Source: SLQH01 sp964612995
Lineage (GTDB): Bacteria; Planctomycetota; UBA11346
Assembly: GCA_964612995.1 (NCBI GenBank)
Contig: CAZTGE010000027.1
Coordinates: forward strand, 1-38,504
Reading direction: 5' to 3'
DNA: 38,504 nucleotides
The position numbers and the translations under genes are program-made. This document shows, in pieces, positions 16,140 through 23,193 of the stretch; the stretch's first letter is position 1; each line of letters starts with the position of its first letter. A model generated the notes under the pieces. It was not told where the DNA came from and did not search any database. It saw only the letters and a list, made by a program, of their open reading frames with translations.

Positions 16140-17948
16140 TCAAGACGATGCGATCTGTGTAGACCGTACGCTCCATGCGCAGGGCAGCGAAAGCGTGAAA
16201 CAACTGCCCTTTCCGAGCACGCTGTCCACCGTCACGCTTCCACGGTGGCCGCGAGCCACGTGTTTGACGATCGACAAACCCAGACCTGTACCGCCGAGTT
16301 CGCGCGAACGTGCTTTGTCGACGCGATAGAAGCGTTCGAAGATGCGTTCGCGATCGACCTTGGCGATCCCGATCCCCGTATCGCTGACGCTGACCAGCGC
16401 CATCGCACCATCGCAGGACACGGTGACCTCCACCTTGCCGCCGGCAGGAGTGTATCGGATCGCGTTGTTGATCAGATTGTCCACAGCCTGCTGCAGCGAT
16501 TCGCCATCGCCGTGGACCCGGACCTCGTCGGCCGCGGTGGTGAGCTCGAGCGCGATCCGTTTGCGTTCGGCCTCGTCGGCGAAGGTCCGGCAACACCGGC
16601 CCGCGATCGCCACCAGATCGACCGCTCCCATGTCCGAGCCGATATCCACGCTCTCCAGCCTCGAGAGCGTCAACAGGTCGCGTACCAGCTGCTCCAGCCG
16701 TCGCCCCTGGACGATCATCCGCTCGAGGAAACGCATCCGCGTCCCGACCGGCATCGCCGCGTCGCCGGCCAGGGTCTCGGTGATGCCGAGGATCGCGGTC
16801 AACGGCGTCTTGAGCTCGTGACTGACGTTGGCGACGAAATCCTGGCGCACCTTCTCCAGCTCGCGCAGGTCGGTGATGTCGTGCAACACGGCGACTGCAC
16901 CCGTCACGGCCCCGGCGGCATCGCGGATGGCATCTGCGTGGACCTGGACGCAGCGGCTGCGATGCGCGCCACTGAGGTCGAGTTCGGCATGTCGCGGGCC
17001 CTGGCCGGCGAGCGCATCGCGCAAGGTCTGATCCATGCCCACCGACCGGCAGACCTCGAGGAAGGGCCGGCCGATGCCGTCCTCCACCTCGATACGCAGG
17101 ATCGCAGCCGCGGTCTGATTGAGATGCAGGAGGCATTCGCGGCGGTCGACCGCCAACACGCCCTCGACCATGCTGCTGAGGATGGCCTGCAATTTGCCCT
17201 TCTCCTCCTGCAGACTGCGCAGACGCGATTCCAGCTGATCGGTCATCGCATTGAGCGCCTCGCCCAGCCGGGCGGTCTCGTCGCGCCCGGACACGGCGAT
17301 GCGCTGGTGATAGCCGCCGGCGGCGATGGTCCGCGCGCGGGCGGTCATCGACTTGATCGGATCGGTCACCCGGCGGGCCAGCAGCAGACCGGAGACCAGC
17401 GCGACCGCCATGCCCAACACCGCGCTGCAGGCCAGGATCCACCGTAGATCCGACAGACCGTCGTGTTCGTCGTACAACGGACTGCCGACGCGCACGAATC
17501 CCAAGCGTCGTTGACCGACGTCGACGCTGCGGGCATGGAACAACAAAAGCTGCCCGCCACCGTTCGGCCGGCGCAGGAACTCGCCGTGTCCGCTCTGCGC
17601 GGCGGCGCGCACCTCCTGCCGCTCGCGCAACGAGTCCATGCTGGCAGCGACCAGATGCGAGTCCGCGAGCGCCCTGCCACACGCATCGGTGACCGTGTAG
17701 CGCAGGCCGGTGGAGTCACCGAGCCGCCGCAACCGGACATCGAGCGCAACCGCCGCAGCGTCACCGGCCAGCGCATCGCGCGCGAGCTCCGCGAGCAGAT
17801 CGGCGACGTGCGCGACCTCGCGCGCGGCGGCTTCATGGCTGCCGCGGATGAGCAACCGCGCAACGAGCAGCCACTGCAGCAGGCAGATCAGGAGGATGAC
17901 CGCGGCGTAGCCTGTGTAGAGCTTCCAGACGAAGCGCCCGCGGCGCAT
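16140..17948 (-). CDS. phoR: Phosphate regulon sensor histidine kinase (PhoR)
   Basis: This 602-aa inner-membrane kinase phosphorylates PhoB when phosphate is scarce. TM1 is at about 9-31, a periplasmic loop of about 135 residues follows, and TM2 is at about 170-192 (ILACSAVLGMAVALVSGLLLA region). HAMP and PAS domains come next (SSMVEGVLAVD opens the PAS). The phospho-acceptor is His377 in NVSHELKTPLTAI. The ATPase domain shows NLINNAIRYTPAGG, DTGIGI and GGTGLGLSIVKH. E. coli PhoR has almost no periplasmic loop; this longer form is like those of many other bacteria. The start at 17948 has a strong GGAGGA site; the earlier ATG at 17999 does not. It follows phoB by 56 bp. Confidence 0.93.
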   Translation of the reverse strand: MRRGRFVWKLYTGYAAVILLICLLQWLLVARLLIRGSHEAAAREVAHVADLLAELARDALAGDAAAVALDVRLRRLGDSTGLRYTVTDACGRALADSHLVAASMDSLRERQEVRAAAQSGHGEFLRRPNGGGQLLLFHARSVDVGQRRLGFVRVGSPLYDEHDGLSDLRWILACSAVLGMAVALVSGLLLARRVTDPIKSMTARARTIAAGGYHQRIAVSGRDETARLGEALNAMTDQLESRLRSLQEEKGKLQAILSSMVEGVLAVDRRECLLHLNQTAAAILRIEVEDGIGRPFLEVCRSVGMDQTLRDALAGQGPRHAELDLSGAHRSRCVQVHADAIRDAAGAVTGAVAVLHDITDLRELEKVRQDFVANVSHELKTPLTAILGITETLAGDAAMPVGTRMRFLERMIVQGRRLEQLVRDLLTLSRLESVDIGSDMGAVDLVAIAGRCCRTFADEAERKRIALELTTAADEVRVHGDGESLQQAVDNLINNAIRYTPAGGKVEVTVSCDGAMALVSVSDTGIGIAKVDRERIFERFYRVDKARSRELGGTGLGLSIVKHVARGHRGSVTVDSVLGKGSCFTLSLPCAWSVRSTQIASS

Positions 17949-18004
17949 TTGTCCTCCTCGCCACCGACCACCAGGCAGCGGCGGCCCCTGGCCGGGCAAC
18001 CGAT

Positions 18005-18703
18005 TCAGGTTTCGCGGAACCTGTAGCCGACGCCGCGCACCGTCTCGATCAGGTCGGCATGCGGTGCGAGCTTCTTGCGTACGGCGCGCACGTGCACGTC
18101 GATATTCCGATCGATCACGATCGCCCCATCGGCGATGACGTTCGCGATGATCTGATCGCGCGAGAACACGATCCCAGGATGTGATGCGAGGTAGTGCAAC
18201 AGGCGGAATTCGGTCGCGGTCAGATCCGCCTTGCAGCCGTCGACGGTCACCTTGTGCCGGTTGACGTCGATCGCCACCCCGTCAGCCTCGATCACCGTGG
18301 TCGCCACCGCGGCGGCCCCGCCGCGGCTGCGCCGCAACAGCACCTTCACCCGCGCGATCAGCTCCCGCGGCCGGAACGGCTTGCCGACGTAATCGTCGGC
18401 GCCGATACCCAGCCCCAGCACCACATCGCTCTCTTCGCTCTTGGCCGTGACCATGATGACCGGGATGCCGCTGGTGCGCGGATCGGCGCGCATGCTGCGG
18501 CAGATCTCCAGACCGTCGATGCCCGGCAGCATCAGATCGAGTACCACGAGGTCAGGCTGACGGCTGCACACGGCAGCGAAACCACTCTCGCCATCGGTGA
18601 AGCCACGAACATCGAAGCCCTCGCGTTCGAGGTTGTAGACGATGACATCGAGGATGTCGGTGTCGTCTTCGATGGCGATGATCGAACGTTTGATCTTGCT
18701 CAC
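18005..18703 (-). CDS. phoB: Phosphate regulon response regulator (PhoB)
   Basis: The protein is 232 aa from the GTG at 18703. The receiver domain has the acidic pocket EDD (12-14), phospho-acceptor Asp56 in LVVLDLMLPGIDG, and the conserved Lys in VGKPFRPREL. The winged-helix OmpR/PhoB-type DNA-binding domain ends in IETVRGVGYRF. Once phosphorylated by PhoR it binds tandem Pho boxes and recruits RNA polymerase. The start is uncertain: ATGs at 18733 and 18763 are in frame, but none has a good ribosome site. The GTG gives the family's usual length and N-terminus (SKIKRSIIAIEDD). The gene diverges from pstS across about 540 bp containing three Pho boxes. Confidence 0.93.
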   Translation of the reverse strand: MSKIKRSIIAIEDDTDILDVIVYNLEREGFDVRGFTDGESGFAAVCSRQPDLVVLDLMLPGIDGLEICRSMRADPRTSGIPVIMVTAKSEESDVVLGLGIGADDYVGKPFRPRELIARVKVLLRRSRGGAAAVATTVIEADGVAIDVNRHKVTVDGCKADLTATEFRLLHYLASHPGIVFSRDQIIANVIADGAIVIDRNIDVHVRAVRKKLAPHADLIETVRGVGYRFRET

Positions 18704-18815
18704 TGCACCCCTGCCCGGCGGAACCCGCTGCATGAAGGACCGGTAAAGAGATGGCGAGGGCATGATCCCGTCGCCGGATAGAACTCAATTTTCGTCGCCG
18801 GACCGCCGGAATTCA

Positions 18816-18833
18816 CGTTAAGAATACATGAAC
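18816..18833 (-). promoter_or_regulatory. Pho box for phoB (autoregulation)
   Basis: On the minus strand GTTCATG (18833-18827) and CTTAACG (18822-18816) are phased by 11 bp, matching the repeats in front of pstS; CTTAACG occurs again at 18917. A possible -10 (TTCTAT, 18783-18778) follows. The site predicts autoregulation of phoB-phoR. Confidence 0.6.
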
Positions 18834-18916
18834 CCACACACATCGGCCATACCTTCCGCCATCAGACCCGGCCCTGCACCCCTGGACGCCGGGCCGGCGG
18901 CGCATGGACGACCCGG

Positions 18917-18945
18917 CTTAACGCCCGCTTTCACATAGCTTAATT
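18917..18945 (+). promoter_or_regulatory. Distal Pho box (three 11-bp-phased repeats) upstream of pstS
   Basis: CTTAACG (18917), CTTTCAC (18928) and CTTAATT (18939) are three direct heptamers with 4-bp spacers. A possible -10, TAGGAT, lies at 18966-18971, 27 bp from the start of the last unit. The orientation points at pstS, about 300 bp away, so this may be a second, distal pst promoter. Confidence 0.65.
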
Positions 18946-19158
18946 TGGGCGCGAGCCCTGTGGCCTAGGATAGCCGTCCTCCTAGCTGAGGCCGGCCCGG
19001 GTCCGGGGCACGGCGCTTATCCACACCGACTACCCGTCGAAGCGCCATCACTGCCCCGGCCCGGTTCCGGTTTTCCGCTCCGGCCGGGATCTTCGTGGAA
19101 GGAGCCCCACCCCCATGAGAGCACCCGACACCACCGCGCAGACCCGACATGGCGCCGT

Positions 19159-19187
19159 CTTCATCCGATCTTCATCTTCTCCTCACA
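19159..19187 (+). promoter_or_regulatory. Proximal Pho box of pstS
   Basis: CTTCATC (19159), CTTCATC (19170) and CCTCACA (19181) are three heptamers with 4-bp spacers, the first two identical. A fourth, weaker unit (ATTGACC, 19192) continues the phase. TAGCAT at 19207-19212 could be the -10, 26 bp from the start of the third unit. The pstS ATG follows 31 bp later. Confidence 0.75.
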
Positions 19188-19243
19188 ATCGATTGACCCC
19201 TGTCGCTAGCATGCGACCCAACACCGTTCCCCAAGGAGCACAC

Positions 19244-20224
19244 ATGCACATCTCTGCCACCATCCGGCGTTCGCTGGCCGTCGCCTGCCTCGTTGCGACA
19301 GCCGTCGCCGGTCACGCCGCCGTCACGGTCGATCCGAAGCTGCCGGTGTACAATGTGACATCGGGCGTCTCCGGCACCATCAAGAGCGTCGGCTCCGACA
19401 CCATGAACAACATGATGGCGCTCTGGGCCGAAGCCTTCAAGCAGATGTACCCCAACATCCAGGTCGAGATCGAAGGCAAGGGCTCGGGCACTGCGATTCC
19501 CGCCCTGGTCTCCGGCACCTCGATCTTCGGCCCCATGAGCCGCGCGACGAAGGACAAGGAACGCGACGAGTTCGAAAAGAAGTTCGGCTTCAAGCCGACC
19601 CAGCTGCCTACCTCAATCGATATGCTGGCCGTTTTCGTCCATCGCGACAACCCCATCAAGGGCCTCTCTCTCAAGCAGATCGACGGCATCTTCTCCAAGA
19701 CCTACAAGAGCGGCTCCGAGAACATAGAGCGCTGGGGCCAGGTCGGCCTCACCGGCGAATGGGCCAACCTGCCGATCAGCCTCTACGGCCGCAACTCGGC
19801 CTCCGGCACCTACGGCTACTTCAAGAAGAACGCGATGAAGAAGGGCGACTACAAGGACAGCGTCAAGGAGCAGCCGGGCAGCTCGGCAGTGGTCAACGGC
19901 ATCGCCAAGACCAAGGGCGGTATCGGCTACAGCGGCATCGGCTACAAGACCGCCGACGTGCGCGTGGTCCCGCTCGCCGCCTCCGGCACCGACTACGTCG
20001 AAGCCAGCGCCGACAACGTCGAGGACTACCCGCTCTCGCGCCACCTCTACCTGACGGTGAACTACGAACCGGGCGCCGAACTCGACACCCTGCGCCAGGA
20101 ATTCATCAAGTACATCTTCAGCCAGCAGGGCCAGTCGGCCGTGGTCTCTGACGGCTACCTGCCGATCGATGCCGCGACTGCGCGCGCCGCGCTCAAGGCC
20201 GTGGGTATCGAGCCCGGATCCTGA
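19244..20224 (+). CDS. pstS: Periplasmic phosphate-binding protein (PstS)
   Basis: The gene encodes 326 aa. The signal peptide (SLAVACLVATAVAGHAA, cleaved near residue 25) exports it to the periplasm, where it captures phosphate and delivers it to PstCA. Type-2 periplasmic binding-protein motifs are present: VGSDTMNNMM, EGKGSGTAIPAL, RNSASGTYGYF and PGSSAVV, which contribute the phosphate-binding loops. The start at 19244 has AAGGAG (19233-19238). An in-frame ATG at 19115, also behind AAGGAG, would add 43 residues in front of the signal peptide and overlap the Pho box, so I reject it as the main start. A strong hairpin after the stop separates it from pstC and would let pstS be expressed above the permease. 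Confidence 0.96.
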   Translation: MHISATIRRSLAVACLVATAVAGHAAVTVDPKLPVYNVTSGVSGTIKSVGSDTMNNMMALWAEAFKQMYPNIQVEIEGKGSGTAIPALVSGTSIFGPMSRATKDKERDEFEKKFGFKPTQLPTSIDMLAVFVHRDNPIKGLSLKQIDGIFSKTYKSGSENIERWGQVGLTGEWANLPISLYGRNSASGTYGYFKKNAMKKGDYKDSVKEQPGSSAVVNGIAKTKGGIGYSGIGYKTADVRVVPLAASGTDYVEASADNVEDYPLSRHLYLTVNYEPGAELDTLRQEFIKYIFSQQGQSAVVSDGYLPIDAATARAALKAVGIEPGS

Positions 20225-20259
20225 TCCCAGCGGGACAGCATTCTGACTCCTACCAGCCG

Positions 20260-20287
20260 GGGGGCGGGGCGTGGCCCCGCCCCCTTT
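20260..20287 (+). terminator. Partial terminator between pstS and pstC
   Basis: An 11-bp GC stem (20260-20270 with 20274-20284) with a GTG loop is followed by TTT. The short T-run suggests incomplete termination, which would raise pstS mRNA relative to pstCAB. Confidence 0.65.
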
Positions 20288-20342
20288 CACTTCCTTCGTG
20301 GGCCACCGCGGCCCACCGCCGAGCCCGGAGAGCGCCACCGCC

Positions 20343-23144
20343 ATGCCCAGCGAACCGCCAACCGCTGAACCTGTGGATCCACCGAGCGCACCGCAGACAG
20401 AGCCAGCTGCCACCGACGCTCCATCCACAGGCGGTTCCTTCACCGGCTTCCAGCGGCGCCATACCACGCCACGACGGGTCAAGATCGCCGACGTGATGTC
20501 CAAGGCGATCATCACCATCGGTGGCTTCGGTACCATCGCTGCCGTGCTGATGGTGTGCGTCTATCTCGCCTATGTGGTCTCACACCTGTTCGACGCACCC
20601 GAGCTCGAGCCGCGCACCGACCGGCATCTGCAGACCGACAGCGCCCCGGTCCAGCTGATGGTCGACGAGTATCGCCGCCTCGCCTGCAGCATCGAACGCG
20701 ACGGCACCTATGTCCTCCGGCGCCTCGACACCGGCGAGCTGATCACCCGCGCGCCCCTGGTCGCACACGACAGCCAGGCCACCGCCTTCAGCTTCCCGCG
20801 CTACGGCGAGAGCACCATCTCCGACAGCGACCTGCTCGCTGGCAACGTCAAGCAGCGCGTGGCCTCGATCGGCTTCGCCGACGGCAGCGTATGCATCGGT
20901 TTCGTCCGCTTCATCGTCGAGTATCTGCCCAAGAACGATCCGGAACTGATCAAGCTGAAGACCGGCGAGATCATCGCCTCGCCCGACGGCACCGGTATCG
21001 TGGAACGCACCGACAGGGGCCTGTTCCGCCAGATCCGTTTCGAGACGACCATGGAGCGGATCACCGACCTCGGCGTGAGTTCGCCTGTGCGGCTGATATC
21101 CAACGCCGAGAGCGGCAAAGACACGCAGATGCTGGCCACCATCCATGCCGACGGCAGCGCGATCGCGGCCCGCTTCGCCTACAGCGGCCTCAGTTTCGCC
21201 TCCAAGCGCTACAAGAAGCGCGAACAATGGCGATTCCCCGAACAGATCTCCAATGAGGCCGGCTATCTCGCCCTGACCGGCGATGGCGACAACGCGCTGG
21301 TCGTCTGGCCCGACGGTCTCTGCCACCGCTACAACATCGGCGTGGCCGCGGAAGGCCGTGACATCTTCCTCGCGGAGGAGGTCGACCTTGCAACGGATAC
21401 CGATGCCGAGCTGGGGCTGGTCACGCAGCTGACCGGGCGGCAATCGCTGCTGGTCACCTTCGCCGACGGCACCATGCGCAGTTTCGCCCGTGCCAAGATC
21501 GAACGCGACAACGACCACCTCGACCCGTTCCGCCTCGCGCAGACGCACACCTTCGCATCCGCCAGCGCCTCCCCGGTGATCGCCTACGCTCCCTCCAACC
21601 GCTCGCGCCTGTTCGCGATCTCCCATCAAGACGGCACCCTCGCGCTGATCAACGCGACCAACGAGAATCAGGTGCTCACCCGCAAGACCGATACCGCCTT
21701 CGCTTCTCTGACCATCGCCCCGAAGGAGGACGCGCTCGTCGCCACCTCGAGCGACCGGTTCATGACCTGGCACCTCGACCCGAAACACCACGATTTCACT
21801 TTCGGCACCCTGTTCTCCAAGATCCATTACGAAGGCTACACCAAGCCGATGCATATGTGGCAGTCGACCACCACCGACGACTCCTCAGAACCCAAGCTCT
21901 CGTTCTGGGCCCTTATCTATGGCACCCTCAAGGGCACCTTCTACAGCCTGCTCTTCGGGGTCCCGGTCGCCCTGCTCGCCGCCATCTACACCAGTGAATT
22001 CATGCACAAACGCACGCGCGCGATGGTCAAGCCGACCATCGAACTGATGGCCGGTCTGCCCAGCGTGGTCCTCGGTTTCATCGGCGCGCTGGTCATCGCG
22101 GTGTGGGTCGAAGACAACCTCACTGGCGTGCTGACCGCCTTCTTCCTCGTGCCGGTCGGCGCACTCACCGGCGCCCACTGCTGGCAGTTGCTGCCGAAGG
22201 ACAAGCGGCAGAAATGGTCCAAGGTCGCCTCGGGTTCCCTGCGACTCGGGTTCATGGGCGCTTTCCTGATCCTCGGCGCCCTCGCAGCCGCAGCGCTCGG
22301 CCCGCTGGTCGACCGCTGGCTGTTCACCGTCATCGAGTATCAGGCAGACGGTAGCGTGATCCATCACCATTCGCTGATCATGTGGCTGAGCGCAGGCACC
22401 GGTGGTCTGGCCGAAGGCGTGTCCTACGACACCTCGCCCACCGGCGGCTGGATGTTCCTCTTCATCCCCCTCGCGGCGCTGATCATGGGCGCACTCTCGG
22501 CCCTGCTGATCAAACCGGCGCTGCGCAAAGCCTCGTTCGAATGGACCGAAGCGCGCACCGCGATGGCCAGCCTGATGAGCTTCCTCGTCACCGTGCTCGC
22601 GACGGTGCTGCTGGCCTGGGGCCTGGCGACGGTCGCCGGTGCGATCATGGACCCACGCGGCGGCTTCATCGGCCCCTACGTGCAGCGCAACGCGCTGATC
22701 GTCGGCTTCGTCATGGGCTTCGCGATCATCCCGATCATCTACACCATCGCCGAGGACGCGCTGAGCACCGTGCCCGATAGCCTGCGCTCCGCCTCGCTCG
22801 GCGCCGGCGCGACACCGTGGCAGACCGCCGCCCGGATCGTCATCCCCACCGCGATGAGCGGCCTGTTCTCCGCGGTGATGATCGGACTCGGTCGCGCGGT
22901 CGGCGAGACGATGATCGTGCTCATGGCAGCGGGCAACACGCCGATCCTCGATGCCAACATGTTCAACGGCTTCCGCACCCTCTCGGCCAACATCGCGGTC
23001 GAACTGCCCGAATCGGTTCGCAACAGCACCCATTACCGCCTGCTGTTCCTCAGCGGCCTGGTGTTGTTCGGCATGACCTTCGTCCTCAACACCGCCGCCG
23101 AACTGGTGCGCCTGCGCTTCCGCAAGAAGGCGGTCCAGCTGTGA
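20343..23144 (+). CDS. pstC: Phosphate ABC transporter permease PstC, with a very large soluble insert
   Basis: This 933-aa protein is about three times the size of E. coli PstC. After a Pro-rich cytoplasmic tail and TM1 (about 56-79), a soluble domain of roughly 430 residues follows before the conserved permease core (from about 512). The core holds the remaining helices and the ATPase-coupling loop GAGATPWQTAARIVIPTAM near 820-840, then GRAVGETMIVLMAAGNTP. The insert contains repeated short beta-strand stretches (FADGSVCIGF, DGDNALVVWPDGLCH, FADGTMRSFA) that look beta-propeller-like. Long PstC versions occur in Pseudomonas and relatives. The ATG at 20343 is preferred; a GTG at 20271 lies inside the terminator loop. 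pstC starts 118 bp after pstS. Confidence 0.93.
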   Translation: MPSEPPTAEPVDPPSAPQTEPAATDAPSTGGSFTGFQRRHTTPRRVKIADVMSKAIITIGGFGTIAAVLMVCVYLAYVVSHLFDAPELEPRTDRHLQTDSAPVQLMVDEYRRLACSIERDGTYVLRRLDTGELITRAPLVAHDSQATAFSFPRYGESTISDSDLLAGNVKQRVASIGFADGSVCIGFVRFIVEYLPKNDPELIKLKTGEIIASPDGTGIVERTDRGLFRQIRFETTMERITDLGVSSPVRLISNAESGKDTQMLATIHADGSAIAARFAYSGLSFASKRYKKREQWRFPEQISNEAGYLALTGDGDNALVVWPDGLCHRYNIGVAAEGRDIFLAEEVDLATDTDAELGLVTQLTGRQSLLVTFADGTMRSFARAKIERDNDHLDPFRLAQTHTFASASASPVIAYAPSNRSRLFAISHQDGTLALINATNENQVLTRKTDTAFASLTIAPKEDALVATSSDRFMTWHLDPKHHDFTFGTLFSKIHYEGYTKPMHMWQSTTTDDSSEPKLSFWALIYGTLKGTFYSLLFGVPVALLAAIYTSEFMHKRTRAMVKPTIELMAGLPSVVLGFIGALVIAVWVEDNLTGVLTAFFLVPVGALTGAHCWQLLPKDKRQKWSKVASGSLRLGFMGAFLILGALAAAALGPLVDRWLFTVIEYQADGSVIHHHSLIMWLSAGTGGLAEGVSYDTSPTGGWMFLFIPLAALIMGALSALLIKPALRKASFEWTEARTAMASLMSFLVTVLATVLLAWGLATVAGAIMDPRGGFIGPYVQRNALIVGFVMGFAIIPIIYTIAEDALSTVPDSLRSASLGAGATPWQTAARIVIPTAMSGLFSAVMIGLGRAVGETMIVLMAAGNTPILDANMFNGFRTLSANIAVELPESVRNSTHYRLLFLSGLVLFGMTFVLNTAAELVRLRFRKKAVQL

Positions 23145-23193
23145 GCCGGACCGCTGCCATCCCATCCCACTTCCGCACTCCGGATGTAATCGC

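Noticed and set aside
20271..20342. GTG start for pstC
   Set aside because: The codon lies in the loop of the terminator-like hairpin and lacks a ribosome site; the ATG at 20343 is cleaner.
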